Part shown: positions 12,021 to 26,800 of the stretch, piece by piece
Numbering within the stretch: the stretch's first letter is position 1
Layout of the letters: every line of letters starts with the position of its first letter
Source of the DNA: Cloeon dipterum
Taxonomy: Eukaryota > Arthropoda > Insecta > Ephemeroptera > Baetidae
Direction of reading: 5' to 3'
Length of the DNA stretch: 64,000 nt
Assembly: GCF_949628265.1 (NCBI RefSeq)
Contig: NC_088788.1
Location: 11,656,001 to 11,720,000 of the forward strand
The notes under the pieces: generated by a model
What the model was told of the DNA's origin: nothing
Databases searched by the model: none
What the model saw: the letters and a program-made list of their open reading frames with translations, nothing else
Program-made: the position numbers and the translations under genes

Positions 12021-15000
12021 TTAAAGTTCAGTAGTTTCGAGCTTGCGTCCGAACGGACTGTTCAGCTTCTCGAAATGAGTGTACAGGTTCTGGTGAAAAG
12101 TGCCTCTGATCACATCATTGTTTTCTTTTAGAACACTCGAGGACTCTTGCTGTGTTACCATAATTCCACTGCTGCTGAAACGCACATTTTTTCCAAATAG
12201 GTTCAAGTTTCATTTTTAGCAAAGGCGACTCACAGAACTCTCTCCTTGCCAAAGAAAATGTTTTGTTTGTTGTTCGCACGAGTGACTGGCGGCGTGGAAT
12301 CCGCGCCGTCGTGGCTCTCCCCGCACGTCTCCTCCGAGGTGATAGCGTTATCATCCAGCGAATCTTGCTCTGACGCTTGTCTGGAAGTACGAAGAAATTT
12401 ATTTTTAAAGTAATGCAAAAATAGTAAAAGAAATTACTCTGTAGATCCATGCTCGACCTCTTCATCGGATTTGTACCACTCGTTTTCGTACGCTTGCATC
12501 CACATAGGATTGGATCCCTCGGTGCTGTGCATATTTGTGTTTGGCACTCTGCTCGCTCTGACCGAAAGCCTCGCACCCGGATTCGCACCTACTAGAAGAT
12601 GGGTCGTCGGATTACAGTTTTGCTCGTCAATTGTGGAAAGGGTTGTTTGCTCACCGAAAGCGTTGACGGTGGCCGCTTTGATCTGCCGTCTATATCGAGT
12701 GCGTTGCACCATGCAGAGCGACAGCGTCATTATCAGCAGGATGCTCAAGAAGACGGTCGCGAAGAAGAAGTAGAAGAGAAGCATATTCTCAGGTTCCGCC
12801 CTGAGTGCTTGAGCCTCGGCAGGTTGCGTGTCCAGCACATTAAATTCCTGGTGACAAGGCGGATTGAGTATTGCACTTTTTAATGGGGGAAATTTATTAC
12901 TTTGAAAAGTGCGTCAAGCTTTTCTATGTTGAGATCGACTCTTCTGAGGGCCTCCGCAACGTCCATGATCGAGTTGTTCCTCTTGTCCACCAAGTGTAGG
13001 TAGAGGTCCGTCCTCGTTTTGTCCACTGTGCCGTCGCTGTTCACGTGCACCTTGTAATCGTCGGCGTTCACAATGGCGCCAGTCACGTTGCCCAGAATAC
13101 TGAGGATTGATTCAGAAAAGTGATAACAAAATTTACTTTTTGTTTGGAAAAATAAAATATGAGGAAAATGCTTCTTCGTTTTATAAATTTTTGGATAGGA
13201 ATTTCGGGTTTTACATCAGATTAACTATAAAATTTTTAAGAGTAAAATTCACAAAATTGTATGTCTAAAACTGGCATATGGTCAAAAGTAGTAAGAATTA
13301 AGCCAGGTCATTTTAAAACTCACTCCCTGAATTTGTCGATCTTTTCGCGAACTTCCGCTGGGTGTTGACGCAGAACAAATCTCACTCTCTGATCTTCCCT
13401 CAGCAAATACACGAGGGCAATAGCTTTGTCTTGCAGGCCGTCCGTGTCGTTTGCAATCACCTGCGTTAAAAAATTAGAAAAGTTCATTATCCGAACCAAA
13501 TTTATTTTACCATGAATTCAAAATAGCCTTTCATGCCCCTTTGAGGGTCAAAATTGAGGATGACCCCTCCGGTGGATCTGTCCACGACGAACGGCGATCG
13601 CTTCACGTGTTCCAACCCCTCGCTAAGGGACATTTTGACATTTCCGCTGAGGTAGTAGCTGATGTTCCCATGCTCTGGCGCATCCAAGTCGATCGCCTGG
13701 AACGGTATGATTGGTCAGAAATTATAATTCCTGAATTTCTTCAAGGCGTGTTACCTTAATTCTCATGAATTCCGTGCCGTAATCGGTTTCTGTCGTGAAG
13801 CCACCTGTGAAGACGTGCTTCACAAATTTTGGTGCATTGTCGTTCACGTCGTTTACGTTCACAACCACGCGTAAGAGCGAATTGTTCGAATTAGAATCCG
13901 CCACGGCTGGTGTGATTGAGGATGCCTCTTGACAATTCTCAGTCGCCCGAATCAAAAGCTCATGCTTGTCTTGAGCTTCACGGTCCAGATCTTTGACAAC
14001 CTGGAATTTTTCGCGAAATTATTGGCGATAAATTCTTTACGATCTGTTATTTTCATACCGTGAGTTCGTGCGAGTAAGCGTCGAGATGGAATTTGTCCGC
14101 CGACTCTCCGCCTGCAATAAAATAGCAAACAGGTGGCGGCGGCCCATCTAGTAGATCGATTTCGTCCCTGTCTATCGTGTCCGGCAGCCTAGCGTGTTCC
14201 TCCCCAGGAAGTGAGTGTTCTAGTTTTATGAATTATTAATGAATTAAACTCTCGCCATTTATAATAATTATTATCTGCTATACCTGTGAAATTCACCGAC
14301 ACTTCGTCCTTAACAAACTGTGGCTCAAAATCGTTCACATCTCTGACGTATATCATTAAATCCAAATCAGACGAGAGTGGAGTTGGAATGCCCAAGTCGT
14401 ATGCTTCCACGCGAATCTACCAAAATAACGAGCAATTATGATTCTGCGTGACACTTATTTATTTTGATTAACACACTTCATAAATTTTTTGCCTTTCACG
14501 GTCCAGCAGCTCTTTCAGACTGACGGAACCTGTCACGTGATCGATTTCAAAGGTCCTCCAGTGGCCCAAAGAGTCTTGCTTCAGGCGGTACCTGACGGCC
14601 CCATTGGCCCCAATGTCACCGTCAACTGCATGCACCTCAATTACGGGCGTACCAATTGTTGCGTTCTTTAAATTAAATATTTTTTAAACCCTGATTTAAT
14701 TTAAGCATACCGTCCATTGTTACCTCGGGAATTATAACAGTGTAGTTATGAGGGGGAGTCAAAAAATGCGGCGCGTTGTCATTAAAGTCAGTGACGCACA
14801 CCCTAACTTCGGTGGTCGCGTCGTTAGGGGGAATTCCCAAGTCTTGGGCACGCACGATCAGAGTGTAATTGCCATACAGCGTTTTCAAGGGTTTGCTTGC
14901 TGTTATTTTAGCACTCGAGAAGTCCAGGTTTTCGATGTTAAATAGACCTAAAAGGAACACCTTTAGCATGATTTCAACTAAGTTTTATATGAAACTCGAC

Positions 15001-18000
15001 CGAAATCATTTCCACCGACAATGGAGAAAACCATTCTGCCATTTGGAGTGGTTGGGTCGTCTTTGTCGTGGGCCTTTACCACGGTAATTAACTCGCCGAT
15101 TGGGTGGAACTCGGTGATACTAGCGCAGCCGTCAAATACTTCAAATTCTGGTGCTTCGTCATTTACGTCGACAATGTGAACCCTTTGTTTAAAAACTTAA
15201 TAGTAAGTTATTCTCACCATAAAATATTTTTTTCCTACCCAATTTGTTTAAATGCGTTTCTGCTCTCTCCAGAGAGGTATCCAAAATGGTAATTGTCCCA
15301 AGCCTCGATGATCAAAGTGTAAAAATTCCTCTCTTCTCTGTTCAAAACCTCAGACACGTTCAAAACGCCAGTATCGGGATTTATTTGGAATTTTCCCTGT
15401 GTGAAAATTTTTAGTTACTATATAGTTAGTTACAATTTATTCAATTATATTTACCCCAGAGGAAATGCGGTCCAACAAATATGTGATTTTGCCGAAATCG
15501 CCAACATCAGCGTCCCGTGCTTCAAGTCTTGCTATTTCTGTGCCAATTGGTGCGTCTTCCCTCACTGTGATGTTTACAATATCGCCGACGAAAAATGGAT
15601 TGTTGTCGTTCTCATCCAAAACCTGAGAAATATTAATTTAATGATTTGAACTATCATTTACAACTATAAAAAAGTTCCCCCGGCAGTTAAAGTTATGATT
15701 GCAATAGTAAAAATATTTTTAGATAAAATTGAAAGCAAATAAAATTTACACATTTATTGATCATCAGTTTAAATGCGTTATTTTCAACCAACAATTATTG
15801 CTATGCAAGCCTGCCCCACTCGCGAGTCATCCCGGTTGCATACTTGTAAGCCACGCAGGCGCTCACCTGTATATAGCACTCGGTGAAGCTGTACCTCGGC
15901 GGCGAGCCGTTGTCCGTCGCTCTGATGGTCACATTGATCCACGAATGCACTTCTCGATCAATCTTACTCCCCACGTGCAACTCTCCCGTTTCAGGGTCTA
16001 GAGAAATCAGATCGGTTTCTGGACCTTCGATGGTGTACCGGATCGTGCGGTTTTTGTCGGCGTCGTCCGCCGTCACGTGCATTATTACGACGCCGATCTT
16101 GCTGTTCTCCGTGATGGAGCGTTGGTAATACGGCAATCGGAATTTGGGGTTGTTGTCATTTACGTCTTCGACCAAAATAGTCAAGTAAGCTGTAAATTAG
16201 TTTTTTTTTTATAAAACCGCGGTATTTGGAATATTTTTATGTTTCACCTGTTGCTATTTGGACATCCCTTGCCGCGGCCAAATCTTCGACTTTCAAAGCC
16301 AGTCTGATGAGGTCCACCTTCTCCCTGTCCAAATTTCTGACCACCTTCAAAATCCCGTCCAAAGAGCTGAGTTCAAACACCGCCGTGTAGTTGTAGTCGG
16401 ACTGTTTGACCCTGATGCCCTCCTCGTTCCGCGCCTCGCTCTTGGCAGCGTCGATGTAGTACCTGAGCACCGACTTGGCGTCCAGGTCAACTGCCCTGAC
16501 GCGGTAAATATCCTCTCCGACCGGCACGTTTTCCTTGACGCTAATCGTGCCAGGATCAAGGAACTGCGGCGCCTTGTTGTTCACGTCCTCGATCTGCACC
16601 TCGACCATCACTTCGGTTGACTTTTGCTCCTTTCCCAGTCCACCATCGATGGCCAGGACTTTCAGGGCGTACAGGTCAGTTTTTGGGTCCGTTTTGTCAG
16701 GGTCGAGGCTGGCTCCGTGGGCGACGGTGATTGATCCCGTTTCAGAATCGATTACAAATTTGTCTCCCGCGCCTGACATCAGGCGGTAGGCGATTGCGTT
16801 GTTGGGAGGAGAGCCGTCCATGTCGTAAGCATTGACCTAAGCCAAATAAATTTTTGTTAATCTAATTTTTAAATTCAAATAGGTACAGTTTGATTGATTA
16901 GGTTTACATTTAAACTACTAAAAATAATATCTGGAAGAGATAGCAAGCATAAGTGTAAAATATATCAATCGAGTTTTCGACAATTGAACGCTATCCATCT
17001 AGGAGGAGATCAACAAATAAAAAATGTTTCAAGTACAATGAAGGGCTATTTAATATGAAAATTAATTTAAATAATCACTTATAATTTTTTCTTGGCATCA
17101 CCACATTGGCAGCAATTTAATAGAAAAATTTACCTGAATGACAGAGCTGCCTCCAGCAAAATCCTCTGGTATGCTTGTAACGTAGTGCAATTTTTCGAAG
17201 CGTGGTGCGTGATCGTTCACGTCCTGGACGTACACCGTCAGTGACACCTCCGAGTAAAGAGGTTTAGGCTCGCCCCTGTCCTGTGCCCTGATCACCAGGT
17301 TCATTGCCCTGACGCCGTTTTTACTCGAGCCAGGCAGTTTTTCAAAATCAATCGGAGATGAGGGGCGGACCCTGCCAGTCACGGGGTCGATCGTGAAGTT
17401 TCGCAAGGCATTGCCCGCGACTATTGTATAGAAAACGTCACTATTCCCAGTTCCTGCAAGAATAAAATAGTCAAGAGCCGTGCAGATAAAAAAATTGAAA
17501 TTAAATCACCGTTGAGATCATCGTCGTAAGCCTCAATGAAAAGCGGAGGGTTGAAATCATCGCTATTTTCCATCAGCTTGGCTTCGTACTTGTCTTGCGT
17601 GAACACGGGTGCATTGTCGTTCACGTCCAATATATTCAGAGTTAGTTGCACCGTGTTTCTGCGAAGGAAAGGCGTCAGTCAAGTTTAAATTAAATTTGGC
17701 ACGACGCGTGACGCGGAAGTCGAGATTTAAAGAGAGGCTCTAATTACCTGTTTCCTCTGCCGAGATCGTCACGTGCCTCCACGGTCAGGTAGTGCCTCGA
17801 GATCAATTCACGGTCAAAGGAGATGTCATTAGACTTGATGGTAATTACGCCAGTGATGGCATCCAGGTGTAAACTGAAAGCGAGACTCGTGCTATGACTC
17901 TGCAGTGAAATTCGGAGAGTGAGGTTGTTTACATTTCCGACGACGATCCTCCGACGCTGGTGTACCTGATGCCCTGGGTGCCAAAATTGCCCGAGTCGTC

Positions 18001-20808
18001 ATCCATGGCTTGAATCCAGGCCACCGTCGTGCCCATTCTTGAGTTCTCTGGCACGGAGACCTGTTATTCATGCTTTAAAATTATTGAAATCAAAATTTGA
18101 AAATATATATTAACCTCGTATATTGACTCGGTGAACTCGGGGAAATTATCATTCACGTCCCGAATGAAGACGGTGACAGGCACAGAACTATATTTTGGAT
18201 TATTTGGCACAGTTTCTTTGGCAACAAGCGTGAAATTCATGGCTGAAAAAACAAAATAGATTTTTTATTTGAGAAAAAAGGTATATTGGGATGGAATACT
18301 TTTCACTTGCTCATAGTCGAGCATGGCTGGGTTTTTAACCCTAATTAAAAACGAAGCCTCGTTTACTCCTTCCCTAGGGGTGACTTCGAAAACCCCTTTG
18401 TCACCGTTCAAAAACAGCTGGAAGGTGCCGTTATTTCCCTGAACAATACAAATTAGCAAATCAAAATTTCTCGGGAGAAAAATTAATTCAACCTGATCGT
18501 GGTCGAACACCTCCGGCTTGGTGTTTCCCAGAAAGGTGAGAGGCGAGTTTGCTTGTGAACCTTCATTCACCTCGCAAACGTAAGCGGCGCTTCTGAAGCG
18601 TGGTGCCTCGTCATTTACGTCCATAACCATGATGGTGACCTCCGTTTTGGCAGTGGGCGCCGCTGACAAAGTCCGGGACTCCTCTTTGGCCTTTTGAAAA
18701 TACGATTCGATTAATGAGGATGAAACGCACTCTGTGAGTAAACGCTTTCTTTCTCAGCGGCAAAAAGCAGCCTACGAGAGTGGAAGCGTGAAAATCGGCA
18801 GCAAAAGCGATCTGTGTTACTCAACAAAAAAGCAAACAACAGAGTGACTCGTCAAATCTATTCTCTCTATCAATCAGCTCCCGTTTCTGCGACCGTTTTT
18901 ACCCGACGATCAAATAATCCACGCTTGGCCGGCTGTAATAAAAGTGCAATTCGCCATAATGCTTACAGTTATCTCCAAAATGTAGGCGCCGTTGCTATTC
19001 TTGGGATCCTCCCTGTCCAGAGGCCGCAGATTGTACACGATTCCCGTGTTGGAGTCGATGCCGAAGATGCCTGCACCGCCTCTGGTTATCGCGTAGCTGA
19101 TTTTGTTGTTCACACCGCGATCTCCATCCACGGCTTTCACTGAAAAAATATCAATGGGTTTTTGCCCAATCGTCTCAATATCAGGCAAAAACTACCTTTG
19201 AGCACTGGTGAATTCAGGCGCGTGTCCTCGCTGATTCTGGTAACCGGCGGTACTACCACGAACTCTGGAGGCTGATCCTCGACATCTTGCACCCTGATTA
19301 GCAAGGCAGCAGTGCCAGTATTCACCTAGAGAAAAAAATTGAAAATAAAGAAATACAATAGCATGTATTTTACTTAAAGGAAATAATAATTTCGGAAAAA
19401 AAACACGTCGGTAAATATAAATAATTTAGTGTTAAAAAATCCCACTTACTCGCTCATTGTTTGATCTGTCCCTCGCTAGGACTCGCAGTTGATACAGAAA
19501 CTTCTTCTCGTAGTCAAGCTGCCCGACCAACCGGACAACTCCCTTTCCGTTCACGGTGGAGACGGAAAACATGCCTTCCTCACCGTCTTGCTCTCCAAGC
19601 GAAAATACAACCTTTTTATTTGCACCAAAATAAGTGTTTTTCCATCAATTCAGAGATTCTGCGTCAAACCTGTCCATAAGGGCCTTCGTCCAGGTCGGTG
19701 GCCTCCAGTTCGGCGAGAACTTGAGGTGGACTGTCCTCTCGAACGGTGATGGACGGCTGGTATGGCTTGAAAATGGGCGCATTGTCGTTGACGTCCTCAA
19801 CAATGATGAGTAAGCTCTGCGTAATGAAATTTCCATCGCCCAATCGGCCATCGGTCAGGGTTAAAACGAGGGCGTACTCGTCCCTCAGCTAGTTTTTTTT
19901 TAAAAAAAAATAGCTGTGAAGTGATCAGTATTAAAAATTTACGGCGTACCTCGCGATCCAGCTCCTTTTTCAGATAAATGTGCGCTTCATAGTCATTCAC
20001 GCGCTTTATGCTTAAAATTTCTTGACCAGCATGTTCTCTTACTCCGAATGTGAGCGAGTCTCCGTCAGGATCAAACCCGCGGAGGCGGTAAATTAGGCTC
20101 CCTGTAGAAGGTTACATTAATAAGATGATAATAATAACAGTTTAATAACAACATTGCTATAGGAATTATTTTAGCAATAAAAAATCAATACTGAGAAATT
20201 ATAATTGAAGAGAAAGTTGTTTTTCCAGAAAATATTTATAATCAATAATGGAAAGCTGTAAATATCACGTGCGCTTATAAAACAGTAGCTATTTATTTCA
20301 ATTATATAACTTCTGAATGTGTGGCTCAAAGAGGAAAATTCGTATTTTTAAAATAAATTTGATTGAATGCAAGCAATCGTTTTCCATGGACATTGAATCC
20401 GATTCCCTTTTAACGATTAATTTTATTTTGAAGGTAAAGTCCTGCTGATGAGGTCCTAGAGTTTAAAATAGCTGCAATTCTGCATGAGAACGTGCTAAAT
20501 AATTTTTCTCCCACAATTTTTAAAGCCGCATGCCATAAAATTATTTCGTCTATTTTTAAACGCAATAAAAGTAGCTTTTGCAGAGGAAAATTTGTATTAT
20601 TATTTAATGTTTAAATTTAATTTAAAACTAGTATTTAAAATAAAATGTTTGGGTTCTAACCTGCTGGTGTTCCTTCTTTGAGTCGCAGAACGATTTCCGT
20701 TTGGCCATCGATAATAAACCTGGGCGGGCGGTTGTTCTGAAGGGCCAGGGTGAGTGCAGACCCCAGGAGAGTCAGCAGCAACGCCCGCCAACAGTGAGCA
20801 AGCATCAT
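12021..20808 (-). CDS. Cad87A: Cadherin-87A-type transmembrane cadherin
   Basis: Twenty-nine coding exons join in phase into 1925 codons, close to the family size as I remember it: 20808-20661, 20101-19950, 19888-19670, 19611-19450, 19325-19196, 19139-18967, 18690-18493, 18438-18300, 18242-18115, 18060-17933, 17873-17748, 17658-17510, 17453-17134, 16836-16248, 16189-15867, 15622-15455, 15396-15239, 15182-15001, 14947-14724, 14665-14477, 14416-14284, 14219-14059, 14000-13755, 13696-13511, 13460-13324, 13099-12901, 12847-12438, 12380-12234, 12174-12021. A signal peptide (MMLAHCWRALLLTLLGSALT) precedes RPPRFIIDGQTEIVLRLKEG, characteristic of insect Cad87A. Thirteen calcium-binding linkers of the DxNDNxPxF type are visible, giving 13-14 cadherin repeats. 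One membrane segment lies near residues 1711-1736 (LLFYFFFATVFLSILLIMT), followed by a tail of about 190 residues without an obvious catenin-binding region. It should act in calcium-dependent adhesion at the plasma membrane. No break or frameshift was found. Confidence 0.95.
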
Positions 20809-20825
20809 CGGGCTAGCCGTGCCAC

Positions 20826-23800
20826 CTGTGATGAGGCACTAGTTGCGTCATTCCTCCACTTTCGCTGTCCAAACTCTGCAGGCAAGATGCAAAAACCAAA
20901 TTTGTAACATGGACACGAGGAAGATGTGCCTCGGGGGAAAGTTAATAGTACACTAGCTGACTTTGATTGATTTGCTGAATTGGATAGTGCGATCGAGGCT
21001 GTTGCGATACCACGCGAGGTGGAAGGAGCAGAACAAATTGCAGCTCCTGTTGCGGTCTATATTTTTTTCATGCTGCATATATATTTTTAGTGAGTATAAT
21101 GCGATTGGTCCGCGATAAATCGATTTCGACACTTTTCTTTGGATTTTGTCTGTTCATTCCGCAGCAAAATCAAATTGTTGAATAGTTTGTGTTTGTGATG
21201 AATTAGCAAAAATTTCCATTTTTAACAGCGCAAAGTCTTTTTGTTGTCCGAATATTAATTTTCCTGTCTCATTAAACGATTTTCATGTAAGCCTTTCCGG
21301 TCTTTTTAAAGGTTTATTCACCTGTGCCGTAACATCAGAAATAAACTTCATCCTCGCTATAAGAAATATCCTAGACTCAACATTGATTTTTTGTCGCAGA
21401 TTATGTCAACCGGCTGAACGCAGCAGCTGTCTCCTTTCTCTCGTTCGATTAGGTGAATTGATTAGCCAGTTTAATCAAATCAAGTGTGTCCATCAGGTAG
21501 GCAAAAGCACGTTGCACGTTGACTTCATTATTTCCCGGTGTGAAGCAAGCGATGCAACCACCATACTTTCAACACTGCGGTCTCTCCTCAGCGACCTGTC
21601 ATTCTGATGTGGTAGACCAGAAACCTTACATTTTAATTCAACTTACATATACCGGGTATAATAAGAAGCTTCCATACACTTCTCTACTTACTGGCACACA
21701 ACTCGATGCGAGAGCGTGATTTTCAAACCGTCAGGCGCCGACGAGAGATAACACTTTTTCGAAAGTGATGTATCACATTTCGGAATTCAAGTTTGGCTTC
21801 TTGTCTGGCCCGGAATCGGAACAGGGTGATGTGTGGTTTAGAAAAAGTTGCTTTGTGATTCATTGAATTAAAAATAGATGTTTTTATTCCATTTTAACGC
21901 TGTAATACGATTCATTGGACTTCTGGGATTATTTTAACTCTGTAAGTTGATCCAAAACGATTTTTTCTTTTAAATCCTGATTTGATTTTCTTCAATTTAA
22001 TGACTTTGCCAGTTATGAACAAAAAATTTAAAAATTTTCAGCAGCCGAAGAAATATGAGGTGCATTATTAAAATGCTAGGCTCAAGTTCGCATATATGAG
22101 ATCGTATTAGAATTTAGAGAATGCAAGAGGTGAAACAGACCGAAAATATAAACAGCAGCACCGTTAATGACCATTATGCACAGCAAATTAACTTTGAGCA
22201 GGGTCAGACGAGGAAAGGCGAGCCGTGAATACGTAATTTGGCGTTCGCGGGCGAAAAGAGCGGAAAATCGGCCCGACCAAAATCCGCCACACCTCAGTCT
22301 GATTCTCGTGCCGAACGGCCGGTCCAGAAATCTGTTCGCACTCCGTCTCTAGGCTTTTCTCTTGGCGGGATGTGTTTTTTGTGCGTGTTTAAAATGCCCG
22401 ATTACGCTTCATCGCATCTCAATCATTCGTCCTTTTCGTCAACAATGGACGTCGAGATGCAGTCAAGCTGCGAGAGATTCACATCGTGTATTGCTCTCGT
22501 GATTATCTGCTGCAGATACAGTAGCCGAAAATGGGATTTTGCATGTGACAGACATGGGAGAATGGTTTGACTACAATAAAACCGACTGGTTTTTGCGCTT
22601 TGTTAGCCCACCTGCTTGAAATCTTGTTCTTATTTTTCTTGCCATTTTTAATTGCGATAGAGGGTATAGCTGCAGAGTTTTGTTACCATGCACAAGCACA
22701 CACTCAAGTGTTCTCTGTTTATTAAAATAATTAAAAAAAATTGTAACTTGTATTTTTACCGTAAACAAATAGCTTTATTTGGGCATCTGCTCGCCTCTGA
22801 GCCTCTCGCACAAAATCTTTCTTAAATTAAGTTCTCAAAATACAATTATTTCATAACTTTTCATTTTAAAACTAATGAAATAAGGCCTGCGGGCCGAAAC
22901 AGCCGCTGTTCGGTACGAGAGCGTGTGATAATAATTTTATTTTACAATTTTTTCCGACTTGTTAGCCATCACACCTGATTTCTGCTTGTGGAAGAAGCCA
23001 TTGTAAAATCGGTAGAACTAGTTAAATACTTTCATATTTAATAAATCGTTTAAAATACTCTGTTTTTTATCCATAGATATGAAGGAAAAAATTATTTTTA
23101 GATTCAAGGCTCTCTACGTTGATGAAGAAGGGATTAAATCTTACTTGGTCTCTTTTACCTGTAAATGCTGCATTAAATACTGAGCATCAATTGAGTTAAC
23201 TTTAAATAATGAGAGAATCATCGTCATCATCAGTAAAAAACAGCATTTTTGTGCGTATGAAGCATGAAAAATATCTACCTCAACAATTTCCCACGAGGAA
23301 TCTCTTTTTTTAACTAAATATTCGTTTCTGAACTCTGTTGGCTGCAGAAATTGGCATTTTTCTAAGGTATTATTTTGTAATTCAGATGCAAGAGACCATA
23401 AATTTGACAAAACCGCCCGTTGCCGAAATGATAGAGTCGTTGCACGCGGCTGTGATGCAGTGCATGCATGCATGTATGGTTTTCGGCGGAGGGAGAGGGG
23501 CTGCAAATGATGTCGGAATGAAGCAGCAGCACCGGACACGGCGCGCCGGAAGTTTCCACCTGACTGACTATAGCGGGGACCGAGTCTGCTGAAAACAATT
23601 AAAAACCTTTATTGTTTCCTCGCAGTGGGTTGATGTATGAAGGGTGCGGACCATAGCATCGTCACTCGGTAATTGGCCAACGCGTGGCTTTAACACCTTT
23701 TTATTAAGGTGGTCGGTGTGTGTGTGTGTTCAAGGAACAGTTACAACTGCATTCGCCGTGGAGGCACAAAAACGTGGTTTTGTTTATTTAACGTACGGTT

Positions 23801-26800
23801 CTATCAAGCAAAAACGAACTAAGAATATGTATATAATTATGGCACCAAGTTTTAAATTGACAGCTTATAAGGAGAAAATTTTAAATCGGAGTTTTACTTT
23901 GACTGAAAAAATTTAATTATAAAAAATCTCAAAAACAACATTGTTTTTCATGCAAAAAATTTCAACAAAAGTGCAAGTTTCAAATTCTTTACTAATTTAA
24001 AATATTTACCATGAAATAGGACTCCAAATGTTAAGCCGAAACTAGTCTGAAAATTAATTGACGCTCTTAGCAATGAAGAAAATAGTGGCTTCTTTGATAA
24101 ACTAAATTTTTGTCAATACAAATAGGGGTCATTCCAACAAGACTTAAATTTGGTCTTTCATAAAATTATAGAGTAAGTTAATTTATTATACTAAACGCCT
24201 TTTGCGTGATCGTTTCACATTCACATCCCCGGATCACGGATCTGATTGTGAGAGACTGTGAAAAACGAGATCCATCCATCACTCTGTGAACTTTTTATCA
24301 GTGAAAATCGTGCGTTGAAATCTCCACCTCCACTTTCCATTTCGCCTTCCAGTTCCCATATCACAGTTGACTGGTGCCCAAGGAGAAATCAATATCCAAT
24401 TAAAAAGTTTGATTCCCACGCATTTGCCTGCGTCTGAAAGGGCCGAGGACACTATTGAGGTCTCGTCTCTGGCGTAAATTTGTAGGTCGTAATGATTCGC
24501 GGCTGCATGGTGTGTTACACGTTTGTACTGTAGCAGCGACAAGATGCTCCCACGAGAGAGACACTTCTTCGCACGCTACACATTTATAGCCGAGATGTGG
24601 AGCAGCACACGACAAATAACTTAAAATCATTTCATACGTGCGCTCTGCGAGATGCGTGTGTCACTTTTCCCGACGAGGCTTTTGTGACAAAACGACATCA
24701 TTTTGATTGAAATCAAATGAATGCCTCGCGCGATGTCTCCGCGTTAAGCGAGCGAGAAAATTAGTTCTTGACCGTATTATTTCCGTTTGGTCAGCTCCTA
24801 TAATTCTTGTAAAAAATCGATTTGAGACGTTCTAATAATTCTGATTGAATGTACGTTTTACTGGTAAAATTAACAACTGAAAATAGTATAAAAAGGCCAA
24901 ACCAAATATTTTGTATTAATTTCAGATTGAAATAGAAGCTAACAATACTTAAAATAGAATGAAATAATTATCATTTAAATAAATACAAAGCTCAAATTAA
25001 ATTATTAAAAATATTTACATTAAAATTTCAATATGGCAAATTCGAAGCATTTTGAATTGGAATTTTCTGGCTGTAACTGAACTATTTACTGCAAAAGGAA
25101 AATTCACCCTTCAATATTGAAGCAATGAACGTTGTATTTACAAATTTTCTCATGCTGTCTGTGATATTTTTAAATAAATTGCAGCACTTCTCAGCGTGAA
25201 AGTAGTTTCATCGTTTTATTTTTCCGTGCATTCGCTACTCGCTCGTTTTGTGGTTTCGTGAACCTCATCCGCGTACTCGTCCTCCGATGCTGATGATCGT
25301 AATATATTTCAAACAAACACACATGCACACTCTCGAGAGCAACGCCTGCCGGCTCAAGCGCTGCTTTTGTATAGCACCAGACCAGGGGAGTTGGTCGATA
25401 AAAATCTCGGGCTCCACTCACTGTGACTTGCTCTAGCACTGTAATTGTTTGTTTGGAAAGAAAGAGGATCTTGGAAAGAGAAAAATGACTATTAAGCGCC
25501 GGCAATTACATTGCCAGCCACTGGAAACGCGTGTCGACATTTTAATTTATGCTACTTGCCACTCCGGCGGACGTTTGATGTGGAAATTGGACAGTGATGG
25601 AGTGTTTTTCGGCAGATGCGATTTCCATTACTTAAATTGAGTGCTTAATAGCCTTAATGGAATTAGAAAGATTTTTTTAAAGTTAAATCCGGTTAAATCA
25701 AAACCAGAACAAATTTTTCTTTTATTTTTATTTATTTGAATTGGCATCGAAAGTGAAAAATCGAAGAGGGATTATTTTTCAACCGTTCACATAAAAGAAA
25801 TAAAGAACAGAATATTTTCCTACCCCTCCAGGCCTCATTCAGTATTACTAAAACTGCGAAATATCGGAAAAAATCCAAGATGCATGAAAATTTAAATCAT
25901 ATTATTGGCTGTGAAAAAAATTTATTTTGAAAATTGATGTCGGCCTTGCAATGAAATATATTTTTCGTATTCTCTTTTGGAAATTTCCAAAAAAATTAAA
26001 TGAAAATACTCAATGTATAGCAAAATTATTTTTAATTTTAAATCAAATAAAATTTGCTCTCGTTTCTATGAACCATAATTTATTTTGAAATGTGTGAACC
26101 AGTCCACCATATTCTATTAGCAATGCAGGCTATTTTATTCGTGAAAATTTATCTCATCTACATAACTGTACCGAAGATGCAGGAATTGAAATTACAAAAC
26201 TACGCCTTTTAATTGCCCCATTGTATCAATTTCCCATTCTCACATATCAAACACTTATTTACAATGGCGCGCGGAGTGTGAGAGGAGGATGACCCGCAAT
26301 CGCGGTTTGATGGGTTGCATAAGTAAGCAGGTGATTTGAAAAATAAATAAGGAGGCGCCCTGCTAGTTTTCCGCTCCGACAGCCGTACACTTGACCCGCT
26401 AGCGCGGTGAGATGGATGCAGAAAACCGCACTTGAAACAAAAACTCGCGGCACGGATGGTAGGTAGATAGAAAGTTCAACCACCGTCGCTCATTTGCATT
26501 CGCGTTGAACAGAGAGACAGGGGTCATCCTATCTGCTCCGTTGTTTTGTCCGAGTGCATCCATCTGACGTCACTCGCGAAGGTCGACGAATTAGAAATTT
26601 TCGCAATGCGAGTGCGAGTGCACACGCAGCTTTTTAATTATTATATCACCGCGCAGAGACGCGCCGCAGACGTGTCGATTGCGACAGCTTTTATATAATG
26701 GTAATGTGGGTTCTTGAAAACAAAGGCCATCGAGATTAGTGTAAATTGGCGAAGATGCAGGGGAAGGCCAGGTTACGTACCAGATAAAAAGAATGAATTT

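Noticed and set aside
22238-22570. 110-codon open frame in an upstream GC island
   Set aside because: It does not begin with ATG, has no family features and is composition-driven; better read as regulatory DNA.
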